From CAG-877 sp045125935 (GTDB taxonomy: Bacteria; Bacillota_I; Bacilli_A; RF39; UBA660): DNA of 14,509 bases. The position numbers were made by a program, and so were the translations under genes. The stretch lies in contig JBGVNW010000025.1 in the NCBI GenBank assembly GCA_045125935.1, positions 1 to 14,509 of the forward strand, given 5' to 3'. Below, piece after piece: positions 1 through 6,355 of the stretch. Position 1 is the stretch's first letter. Every line of letters starts with the position of its first letter. Below the pieces are notes generated by a model. That model saw only the letters and a program-made list of their open reading frames with translations, searched no databases and was not told the origin of the DNA.

Positions 1-278
1 AGATTAAACGCCATTCTGACTACTTTCACGCTTCCGCTGGTCTGCCAGCCTTCATGTAAACATTCTGTCTTTACACAGCCTGTCTTAAAATCATAAATGC
101 GGTTCGCATTTCTTCTGGTATCATCACTAATGCCAAGACAATAGCAAAGAGCCTTGTGGTATACATCCTGATACCTTACTTCTTTTAATTTCTCGTAGTA
201 GAATTTCTCATGTGCTTCACTAATAAAAATAATGCTCTCTTTCTTTGAGTTTTCTGCTCCTAACGCTGTACTGTTCAT
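1..278 (-). CDS. DUF6075 family protein, N-terminal part (runs off window)
   Basis: Partial gene: 92 codons are visible and the 3' end is outside the window. The protein starts MNSTALGAENSKKES. It then has a conserved-looking block FISEAHEKFYYEKL, a stretch DVYHKALCYCLGISDDTRRN, and a GWQTSGSVKVVRMAFNL segment. I recognise these as the DUF6075 family, small proteins of unknown function carried on clostridial conjugative elements. The start at 278 is chosen because GGAGG sits 8 bases before it. The frame stays open upstream to an ATG at 386, but that ATG has no ribosome binding site and would place a hairpin inside the gene. GC content is above that of the neighbouring chromosome, consistent with transfer. 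No function is inferred. Confidence 0.75.
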   Translation of the reverse strand, partial: MNSTALGAENSKKESIIFISEAHEKFYYEKLKEVRYQDVYHKALCYCLGISDDTRRNANRIYDFKTGCVKTECLHEGWQTSGSVKVVRMAFN

Positions 279-351
279 ACTTAATTCCTCCAATTCTTTA
301 TTTTTGACCATAACCACACTCGCAGCATAGCTGCTCGTTGTCGCGGCATTC

Positions 352-382
352 GCCAAATGCTCATGCAAGCATGGCACTTGGC
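352..382. repeat. 31-base near-perfect inverted repeat in the DUF6075 leader
   Basis: Outer arms 352-360 and 374-382 (GCCAAATGC and GCACTTGGC) pair with one G-T wobble. Inner arms 362-366 and 369-373 (CATGC/GCATG) pair perfectly around a 2-base loop. No T-run follows on either strand, so it is not an obvious terminator. It lies between the upstream hairpin and the DUF6075 start on the minus strand. It could be an RNA leader structure or a protein-binding site. Confidence 0.6.
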
Positions 383-395
383 TCATTGCAACACG

Positions 396-436
396 CAAAA
401 AGGACACTCCCAAATTCTCACTTGGAAAGTGTCCTT
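396..436 (-). terminator. Intrinsic terminator-like hairpin downstream of lysS
   Basis: A 9-bp stem (AAGGACACT at 400-408 with AGTGTCCTT at 428-436) is extended inward by CCAA/TTGG. On the minus strand it is followed by a run of five T. It is the first terminator-like structure met by transcripts leaving lysS, but it sits about 135 bases past the lysS stop and inside the GC-richer DNA. It therefore probably belongs to the element rather than to lysS. It could also act in the leader of the DUF6075 gene. Confidence 0.6.
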
Positions 437-470
437 GAAGTACAAAATATAAAATTGAATGTCGCACAAA

Positions 471-500
471 ACGTATTATTCAGTATTATTCCGTATTATG
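471..500. repeat. Three tandem 10-base repeats (nnGTATTATT)
   Basis: Three consecutive 10-base units at 471-480, 481-490 and 491-500 share GTATTAT, with a period close to one DNA helical turn. They lie next to a second set of 11-base repeats. Helically phased short repeats near an element end are typical of binding sites for an integrase arm domain or accessory factor. That role is inference from position. Confidence 0.6.
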
Positions 501-533
501 CGTAGCAAATTTGTAGTAAATTTGTAGTAAATC
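501..533. repeat. Three tandem 11-base repeats (TGTAGTAAATT)
   Basis: Units CGTAGCAAATT (501-511), TGTAGTAAATT (512-522) and TGTAGTAAATC (523-533) follow each other without a gap. They are directly next to the 10-base repeats and about 40 bases from the lysS stop. I interpret them as probable arm-type sites for a tyrosine recombinase, with the attachment core likely in the 534-571 stretch. The core cannot be fixed without the empty site or the other end. Confidence 0.6.
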
Positions 534-571
534 ACAACTTGTAATCGCTGAAACCCTTGATTTTACTGGCT

Positions 572-2080
572 TTATTTATCCAAACTCTTCATCGTTGGGA
601 ATAATATAACATCTCTTATAGATGCAGAATCTGTTAAGAACATTATTAATCTATCTATTCCTATTCCAAGTCCTCCAGTTGGTGGCATACCTGTTTCTAA
701 AGCTCCCATAAATTCTTCATCAATAACATAAGCTTCATCATCACCTAATTCTCTTGACTTAGCTTGTTGTTCAAATCTTTGTCTTTGAACTATTGGGTCA
801 TTTAATTCAGAATATGCATTACATAATTCTCTACCAAAAACAAATCCTTCAAATCTTTCTGTGAATAACTCATTTCCTCTCTTTTTCTTTGTTAGAGGTG
901 AAATTTCTACAGGATAGTCTATTACAAATGTAGGTTGAATCATTTGTTCTTCACCATATTCTTCAAATAAAGCATTTAATACTTCACCCTTAGTTACAGT
1001 ATTTAATGGCTTAGGGAATTCTAATTCTTTTTCTTTAGCTATCTTTTGTGCTTCTTCGTCTGTTGCTATTGTATTAAAGTCTATTCCTGCATATTCCTTA
1101 ACAACATCTACCATAGTGATTCTTCTCCATGGTGGTTTAAAGTCGATTTCTGTTCCTTGATAATTTACCTTAGTTGTTCCATTAACCTTTTGGCATACTT
1201 CCGCAACCATATTTTCAGTAATTTCCATCATATCATTATAGTCAGCATATGCTTCATATAATTCAATACTAGTAAATTCAGGATTATGTCTTACATCCAT
1301 ACCTTCATTTCTGAAATTTCTACCCATTTCATATACTTTTTCAAAACCAGCTACTACTAATCTCTTTAAGTATAATTCTGTAGCAATTCTTAGGTACATA
1401 TCTATATCTAAAGTATTATGATGTGTAATGAATGGTCTTGCTGCTGCTCCACCTGCTACTGCCCCTAGTATTGGAGTATCAACTTCTAAGAATCCTCTGT
1501 TATCTAAAAACTCTCTTATTGACTTAATTATTTGACTTCTCTTTAAGAATGTCTCCTTAACACTTGGATTTGTAATAATATCAACTTCTCTTTGTCTATA
1601 TCTTAAGTCTGGGTCCTTTAATCCATGCCACTTTTCTGGTAATGGTTTTAGTGACTTACATGTTAATTCAAAACTGCTTACCTTAACACTAATTTCTTCA
1701 GTCTTTGTTTTAAATACTGTTCCTGTAGCTGCAATAATATCGCCTAAATCCAATGTCTTATAGAATTTTAAAGCTTCTTCTCCAACTTCATCAATCTTTA
1801 TAAATAATTGAATCTTACCATCCTTATCATGAATATCAGAGAATACAACCTTTCCTTGCCCTCTCTTTGACATAATTCTTCCTGCTACAGTAACTTCTTT
1901 ACCTTCTAGCTCATCATAATTATCCTTTACTTGTGCTGATGTATGAGTTCTTTCTACTTTATATACATCAAAAGGGTCTTTACCTTGAGCTTGTAAATCC
2001 TTTAATTTTTCTCTTCTTAATTGTTCTTGTTCACTAAACTTCTTTTCCAACTCTTGTATATTCATTTCTTCAGTTGACAT
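572..2080 (-). CDS. lysS: Lysyl-tRNA synthetase, class II
   Basis: Charges tRNA-Lys with lysine in the cytoplasm. The 502 residues match bacterial class II LysRS. An N-terminal OB-fold anticodon-binding domain spans about residues 62-145 (VTVAGRIMSKRGQGK). The catalytic domain has motif 2 near 255-275 (FRNEGMDVRHNPEFTSIELY) and motif 3 near 470-480 (GLGIGIDRL). The start is set by GGAGG 7 bases upstream. That site overlaps the greA stop, and only 13 bases separate the genes, so greA and lysS are probably co-transcribed from the consensus promoter before greA. The C-terminus (VILFPTMKSLDK) looks native. Foreign DNA begins right after the stop, and no native terminator is visible. Confidence 0.97.
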   Translation of the reverse strand: MSTEEMNIQELEKKFSEQEQLRREKLKDLQAQGKDPFDVYKVERTHTSAQVKDNYDELEGKEVTVAGRIMSKRGQGKVVFSDIHDKDGKIQLFIKIDEVGEEALKFYKTLDLGDIIAATGTVFKTKTEEISVKVSSFELTCKSLKPLPEKWHGLKDPDLRYRQREVDIITNPSVKETFLKRSQIIKSIREFLDNRGFLEVDTPILGAVAGGAAARPFITHHNTLDIDMYLRIATELYLKRLVVAGFEKVYEMGRNFRNEGMDVRHNPEFTSIELYEAYADYNDMMEITENMVAEVCQKVNGTTKVNYQGTEIDFKPPWRRITMVDVVKEYAGIDFNTIATDEEAQKIAKEKELEFPKPLNTVTKGEVLNALFEEYGEEQMIQPTFVIDYPVEISPLTKKKRGNELFTERFEGFVFGRELCNAYSELNDPIVQRQRFEQQAKSRELGDDEAYVIDEEFMGALETGMPPTGGLGIGIDRLIMFLTDSASIRDVILFPTMKSLDK

Positions 2081-2093
2081 TATTATACCTCCA

Positions 2094-2573
2094 CTATCTT
2101 CTTATTTCTAAAACTTCAAACTTACATACTCCATCTGGAATTGCTGCTTCAACTATATCTCCTACAGCTGCTCCTATTAAAGCTGCTCCTACTGGTGACT
2201 CATTTGAAAGCTTTCCTTCCATAGGATCTGCCTCTGCAGAACCAACTATTGAGTATTCAACCTCTTCGTCAAATTCTAAATCTTTAACCTTTACTATTGA
2301 ACCGATAGAAACTTTTCCAACTTCAATTTCACTTTCATCAACTACAGTTGCATTCTTTAGCATATTTTCTAATTGAATAATTCTTCCTTCAGTAAATGCT
2401 TGCTCATTTTTAGCTTCATCGTACTCAGAATTTTCACTTAAATCTCCATATCCTAAAGCTACTTTAATCTTTTCAGTTATTTCCTTTCTCTTAACAGTTT
2501 TTAAATAATTTAATTCTTCTTCTACTTTTTTTACACCTTCATATGTCATTACATATTTTTTTGATTCAGTCAT
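2094..2573 (-). CDS. greA: Transcription elongation factor GreA
   Basis: Rescues backtracked RNA polymerase by stimulating cleavage of the transcript 3' end. At 159 residues it has normal GreA length. The N-terminal coiled-coil hairpin covers about residues 1-75 and its tip carries the conserved GDLSENSEYDEAKNEQ motif, with acidic D44 and E47 placed to enter the polymerase secondary channel. An FKBP-like C-terminal domain follows from about residue 80. AGGGGAG stands 8 bases before the ATG. A perfect sigma-A promoter lies 63 bases upstream at its -10 end, giving a leader of about 55 bases. lysS follows 13 bases downstream. Confidence 0.96.
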   Translation of the reverse strand: MTESKKYVMTYEGVKKVEEELNYLKTVKRKEITEKIKVALGYGDLSENSEYDEAKNEQAFTEGRIIQLENMLKNATVVDESEIEVGKVSIGSIVKVKDLEFDEEVEYSIVGSAEADPMEGKLSNESPVGAALIGAAVGDIVEAAIPDGVCKFEVLEIRR

Positions 2574-2635
2574 ATTATATACTCCCCTCTTTATGTTAAA
2601 GCTAATATAAATTTCAATTCAAAATCATTTTAAAT

Positions 2636-2664
2636 ATTATAAAACAGTGTCTTTATTCTGTCAA
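2636..2664 (-). promoter_or_regulatory. Perfect consensus sigma-A promoter for greA-lysS
   Basis: TTGACA (2659-2664) and TATAAT (2636-2641) are both exact matches, separated by 17 bases. The -35 overlaps the dusB stop codon. The predicted transcript start is near 2629, about 55 bases before the greA ATG. It lets greA-lysS be expressed independently of coaX-dusB. Confidence 0.85.
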
Positions 2665-3632
2665 ACAGTTAATTCCGACCTATAGGAATTTAATAGTTCT
2701 ATGACAGCTTTAGCATCATTTATGGTATTTATAACTCCTCTAATTTCTGTACACTTTGGCAGACCTTTTATATACCAAGAGGCATGCTTACGCATCTCTC
2801 TAATTGCTTTATACTCACCATCATATTTTATAGCTAATTCATAATGCCTTATACACATATTTATTCTTTCCTCTGGAGTAATTTCTATCTGCTCCTGTCC
2901 ATTAAAACTTGCTTTGATTTGTTTGAATATCCAAGGATTACCCATACTACCTCTTGCAAGCATTATGGCATCACAATTAGTCATCTCTCTCATCCTTAAG
3001 GCATCTTTATAACTAAAAATATCACCATTTCCTATAACAGGTATTTTAACTGCTTCTTTTACTTGTCTAATGATATCCCAATCTGCCTTGCCCTCATACA
3101 TCTGCTTTCTAGTCCTTCCATGAATTGCAATTGCATCTGCACCTGCATTTTCAATAAACTTTGCAAACTCTACAGCATTTATATGTTCATCATCAAAACC
3201 TTTTCTAAACTTAGCAGTAACTGGCTTGTTAGTTACCTTCTTAATTTCACGAATTATTTCTGCTGCTAACCCTGGTTCTTTCATAAGCGCAGAACCCTCG
3301 CCATTTTTAACTATCTTTGGTGCAGGACAACCCATATTTACATCTATTAAACATATGTCATCTCTATAATTGAAATTTTTTTCCACAACTTCAGCCATAA
3401 GCTTAGGCTCTCTTCCAAAAATCTGTACTGCAACTGGTTTTTCTCCATCAGCAATTCTAAGTAAATCTTTCGTATTCTGACTTTCATAATATAAAGCTTT
3501 AGCACTTACCATCTCCGTATATACAAGTCCACAACCCATTTCTTTACAAAGGGTTCTAAAAGAAATATCTGTAACCCCAGCCATTGGTGCTAAAAATACA
3601 TTATTATCAAAGTTTAGATTACCAATCTTCAT
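2661..3632 (-). CDS. dusB: tRNA-dihydrouridine synthase (DusB type)
   Basis: FMN- and NADPH-dependent enzyme that reduces specific uridines in tRNA to dihydrouridine. The 323 residues form a TIM-barrel catalytic part followed by a helical tRNA-binding part. Visible motifs are FLAPMAGVTD (13-22), AVQIFGREP (68-76), NMGCPAPKIVKNGEGSALM (99-117) with catalytic Cys102, HGRTRKQMY (171-179) and IGNGDI (200-205). The start at 3632 has AGGGAG 7 bases upstream. The coaX stop lies only 4 bases away and overlaps that site, so coaX and dusB are translationally adjacent. Assignment to DusB rather than another Dus subfamily rests on family resemblance and on the usual Firmicutes neighbourhood with greA and lysS. 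Confidence 0.94.
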   Translation of the reverse strand: MKIGNLNFDNNVFLAPMAGVTDISFRTLCKEMGCGLVYTEMVSAKALYYESQNTKDLLRIADGEKPVAVQIFGREPKLMAEVVEKNFNYRDDICLIDVNMGCPAPKIVKNGEGSALMKEPGLAAEIIREIKKVTNKPVTAKFRKGFDDEHINAVEFAKFIENAGADAIAIHGRTRKQMYEGKADWDIIRQVKEAVKIPVIGNGDIFSYKDALRMREMTNCDAIMLARGSMGNPWIFKQIKASFNGQEQIEITPEERINMCIRHYELAIKYDGEYKAIREMRKHASWYIKGLPKCTEIRGVINTINDAKAVIELLNSYRSELTV

Positions 3633-3636
3633 GAAT

Positions 3637-4416
3637 CTACTCCCTATTTTTATAATATAAAATTTTTAATCCTTCTAAAGTCAAATCTGGATTCACTTCA
3701 TCAATAACCTTAGTTTCCTTAGCGATTAACTTTGCTAATCCTCCTGTTGCAATAACAAAGGGTTCATCATCTTCAACTCTCATCATTTCAGCTTTCATCT
3801 TTGCTACTATATACTCTACTTGCCCAATATAGCCAAATAATATTCCCGCTTGCATACTTGTAATTGTACTTTTACAAATAATACTCTTAGGAACTTCTAG
3901 CTCTACTCTAGGAAGCTTTGCTGCTCTTTCAAATAAAGCATCCGATGCTATCTTAATACCTGGAGTTATACTTCCACCTAAATAATCTCCATTCTTAGTT
4001 AATGCACAAAAAGTAGTAGCTGTACCAAAGTCAATTATTATAAGTGATCTCTTATATATTTCATATGCAGCAACTGCATTTACTATTCTATCTGCACCAA
4101 CTTCTTTTGGGTTATCATATTTAATATTTATTCCAGTCTTTATTCCTGGTCCTACAATTAAAGGTTCTATACGAAAACACTTTCTTATCATATTTTCTAA
4201 TGAATGCATTATGTTTGGTACAACAGATGAAACTATAATACCCTTAACATCCTTTGGATTTAGGTCCCATTGAGAAAATAATTGCATTACTTGTATTCCA
4301 TATTCATCTGATGTCTTTTTTGCATCTGTTGAAATACGCCAGCTAACTAAATGCTGATTTTCCTTATAAACTCCAAGTACAATATTAGTATTCCCTACAT
4401 CAACAAGCAATATCAT
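3637..4416 (-). CDS. coaX: Type III pantothenate kinase
   Basis: Phosphorylates pantothenate in the first committed step of coenzyme A synthesis. Type III (CoaX) enzymes are ASKHA-fold, need a monovalent cation, and are not inhibited by CoA. The 259 residues are the usual length. Motifs seen are DVGNTN (6-11, phosphate binding, D6), VGADRIVNA (106-114, with D109) and IDFGTATT (128-135). GAGG lies about 10 bases before the ATG, a slightly long spacing. It precedes dusB by 4 bases. Its promoter candidate sits at 4495-4522, with a terminator hairpin in between. Confidence 0.95.
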   Translation of the reverse strand: MILLVDVGNTNIVLGVYKENQHLVSWRISTDAKKTSDEYGIQVMQLFSQWDLNPKDVKGIIVSSVVPNIMHSLENMIRKCFRIEPLIVGPGIKTGINIKYDNPKEVGADRIVNAVAAYEIYKRSLIIIDFGTATTFCALTKNGDYLGGSITPGIKIASDALFERAAKLPRVELEVPKSIICKSTITSMQAGILFGYIGQVEYIVAKMKAEMMRVEDDEPFVIATGGLAKLIAKETKVIDEVNPDLTLEGLKILYYKNRE

Positions 4417-4430
4417 AAATACACCGCCTC

Positions 4431-4495
4431 AATTTTCAAAATATAAAAAGCAGCTCTATTAAAGCTGCTTTACTAACCTTAATTTTCAAAATATA
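4431..4495. repeat. 15-base direct repeat flanking the terminator
   Basis: AATTTTCAAAATATA occurs exactly at 4431-4445 and again at 4481-4495, one copy on each side of the hairpin. The copies are 50 bases apart. The right copy overlaps the coaX -10 region. The origin could be a small local duplication. I know of no function. Confidence 0.6.
4445..4471 (-). terminator. Intrinsic terminator after fhs / in the coaX leader
   Basis: A perfect 9-bp stem, AAAGCAGCT (4447-4455) with AGCTGCTTT (4463-4471), has a 7-base loop and is followed by a run of five T on the minus strand. It lies 63 bases past the fhs stop and 30 bases before coaX. Because a promoter candidate lies upstream of it, it may also reduce coaX transcription. 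Confidence 0.8.
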
Positions 4496-4522
4496 TTTTA
4501 ACAATTTAAGTTTATTTGTCAA
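4495..4522 (-). promoter_or_regulatory. Sigma-A promoter candidate for coaX-dusB
   Basis: TTGACA (4517-4522) is an exact -35 and TAAAAT (4495-4500) matches the -10 at five of six positions, with a 16-base spacer. It begins 12 bases after the fhs stop. Transcripts starting near 4488 would cross the hairpin at 4447-4471 before reaching coaX. Confidence 0.65.
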
Positions 4523-4534
4523 GATAATAATTTA

Positions 4535-6205
4535 CTAAAATAATCCCACGATTTCACCATCTGATAATATATCCATTCTGTTAGCAGCTGGAACCTTTGG
4601 AAGCCCTGGCATTGTCATTATATTTCCTGTTAAAACTACAATAAATCCAGCTCCATTTGATACTCTAACCTCTTGTATGCTTATATTAAATCCTGATGGT
4701 CTACCTAATAATGAAGGATTATCTGATAATGAATATTGAGTCTTTGCCATACATATAGGTAATTTATCCAATCCAAATTTCTCTAATTCTTGAATTTGTT
4801 TTTTTGCTGCTTGGCTATATTCAACCCCATCAGCTCCATATATTTCTTTTGCTATAGTTAATATCTTATTTTCAATAGTATCATTTTCATCATATATTGG
4901 TGCATAATTAGCTTTACCTTCATTTAATACTTCTTCTACTATGTCTGCTAATTCTAATCCACCTTCGCCACCTTTTGCCCAAACATCAGATAAAGCAACC
5001 TTAACATCTTTCTTAGCACAGAATTCTTTAATAAATTTAACTTCCTCTTCTGAATCTGAAACAAACTTATTAATTGCAACCACAACTGGCAGATTATACT
5101 TTTTGATATTTTCTATTTGCTTCTCTAAATTTACAATTCCCTTAGCTAAAGCTTCTACATTTGGTGTATTTAAATCTTCCTTCTTAACTCCACCATGATG
5201 CTTTAATGCTCTTATTGTTGCAACTACAACTACACAGTCAGGATTTAAACCACCATATCTACATTTTATATCTAAGAACTTTTCTGCCCCTAAATCTGCT
5301 CCAAAACCTGCCTCTGTAACTACTATATCACCTATTTTTAATGCAAGTTTTGTTGCAATTATTGAGTTACATCCATGAGCAATATTTGCAAAAGGTCCAC
5401 CATGTATTATCGCTGGAGTATTTTCTAATGTTTGAACTAAATTTGGTTTTATGGCATCCTTCATTAATAATGCCATAGCCCCTTGAACTTCTAATTGCTT
5501 TGCATAAATAGGATTTCCATCCAAATCATAAGCAATTAATATCTCTCCCATTCTTTGTTTTAAATCATCTAAGCTTGTTGCTAAACATAATATAGCCATA
5601 ATTTCAGATGCAACAGTTATCATAAATCCATCTTCTCTAACAAATCCGTTAACTTTTCCACCCATTCCCACAACTATATTTCTTAATGCTCTATCATTCA
5701 TATCCATTACTCTTTTAAAGATGATTCTTCTTGAATCTATTCTTAAAGCATTTCCTTGATGAATATGATTGTCTATTGCTGCACATAATAAATTATTTGC
5801 TGATGTTATTGCATGCATATCACCTGTAAAGTGTAAGTTTATATCTTCCATAGGAACAACCTGTGCATATCCTCCACCTGCAGCTCCACCTTTAACTCCA
5901 AAAACTGGTCCTAAAGAAGGTTCTCTTAATGCAATGATTGCATTCTTTCCTTTTTTACATAAAGCTTGCCCTAACCCAACTGTTACTGTTGATTTTCCCT
6001 CTCCAGCAGGTGTTGGATTTATTGCTGTTACTAATATTAATTTCCCATCCTTTTTATCCTTATATTTATTAAAAACATCTAATGAAATTTTACATTTATA
6101 CTTTCCATATAAATCTATATCATCCTCTGATAAATTAATTTTTTTTGCTATATTTATAATTGGTTCCATTTTAGCTTCTTGAGCTATTTGAATATCACTT
6201 TTCAT
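4535..6205 (-). CDS. fhs: Formate-tetrahydrofolate ligase
   Basis: ATP-dependent synthesis of 10-formyltetrahydrofolate from formate and THF, feeding purine and formyl-Met synthesis and, in acetogens, the methyl branch of the Wood-Ljungdahl pathway. The 556 residues match the homotetrameric bacterial enzyme. The P-loop-like TPAGEGKST (65-73) binds ATP. KGGAAGGGYAQVVPMEDINLH and the C-terminal GFIVVLTGNIMTMPGLPKVP segment are family signatures. The N-terminus MKSDIQIAQEA fits clostridial Fhs, so the start at 6205 is kept. However, the nearest Shine-Dalgarno (GAGGAG) is about 14 bases away, unusually far. It has its own promoter candidate and terminator and appears to be a single-gene unit. Confidence 0.97.
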   Translation of the reverse strand: MKSDIQIAQEAKMEPIINIAKKINLSEDDIDLYGKYKCKISLDVFNKYKDKKDGKLILVTAINPTPAGEGKSTVTVGLGQALCKKGKNAIIALREPSLGPVFGVKGGAAGGGYAQVVPMEDINLHFTGDMHAITSANNLLCAAIDNHIHQGNALRIDSRRIIFKRVMDMNDRALRNIVVGMGGKVNGFVREDGFMITVASEIMAILCLATSLDDLKQRMGEILIAYDLDGNPIYAKQLEVQGAMALLMKDAIKPNLVQTLENTPAIIHGGPFANIAHGCNSIIATKLALKIGDIVVTEAGFGADLGAEKFLDIKCRYGGLNPDCVVVVATIRALKHHGGVKKEDLNTPNVEALAKGIVNLEKQIENIKKYNLPVVVAINKFVSDSEEEVKFIKEFCAKKDVKVALSDVWAKGGEGGLELADIVEEVLNEGKANYAPIYDENDTIENKILTIAKEIYGADGVEYSQAAKKQIQELEKFGLDKLPICMAKTQYSLSDNPSLLGRPSGFNISIQEVRVSNGAGFIVVLTGNIMTMPGLPKVPAANRMDILSDGEIVGLF

Positions 6206-6260
6206 ATCTTATAAAACAACTCCTCTATATTTTAAAATTTATCTACTAAATCATATGTTG

Positions 6261-6289
6261 ATTATATCATTTTTAATCAAAAGAAAAAA
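6261..6289 (-). promoter_or_regulatory. Candidate promoter for fhs (-10 only clear)
   Basis: An exact TATAAT lies at 6261-6266, about 56 bases before the fhs start and just after the ftsH terminator. The -35 region at 17 bases is T-rich and a poor match to TTGACA. The position supports a promoter; the -35 does not. Confidence 0.45.
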
Positions 6290-6313
6290 GAGTAGATTTT
6301 AATTGACAAAACT

Positions 6314-6350
6314 AAAAAAGTATGTATAAAGATATTCTCTATACATACTT
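6314..6350 (-). terminator. Intrinsic terminator of ftsH
   Basis: A perfect 11-bp stem, AAGTATGTATA (6318-6328) with TATACATACTT (6340-6350), has an 11-base loop. On the minus strand it is followed by a T-run ending at 6314. It begins 6 bases after the ftsH stop and separates ftsH from fhs. Confidence 0.88.
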
Positions 6351-6355
6351 CTTAG

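Larger units (their letters stand above)
1..570. mobile_element. End of a probable integrative/conjugative element abutting lysS
   Basis: This stretch differs from everything to its right. Row 301-360 has 31 G+C of 60, while row 601-660 inside lysS has 14 of 60. It contains a DUF6075-type gene known mainly from clostridial conjugative elements, two hairpins, and phased short direct repeats at 471-533 resembling integrase arm sites. The composition change falls within tens of bases of the lysS stop. I infer one terminus of an integrated element. No integrase gene or second end is in view, so the type of element and the exact crossover point are unknown. Confidence 0.55.

Noticed and set aside
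279..400. Small cysteine-rich product (CRDNEQLCCECGYGQK) in another frame of the DUF6075 leader
   Set aside because: The frame has a stop shortly before it and no start or ribosome binding site; at most a decayed relic.
1046..1261. Plus-strand open frame inside lysS
   Set aside because: Antisense to a clearly conserved gene, low-complexity Cys/Ile/Phe-rich product, no ribosome binding site.
5769..6182. Plus-strand 137-codon frame inside fhs
   Set aside because: Shadow of the fhs N-terminal region, including the P-loop; Pro/Ala/Phe-rich product without family features.
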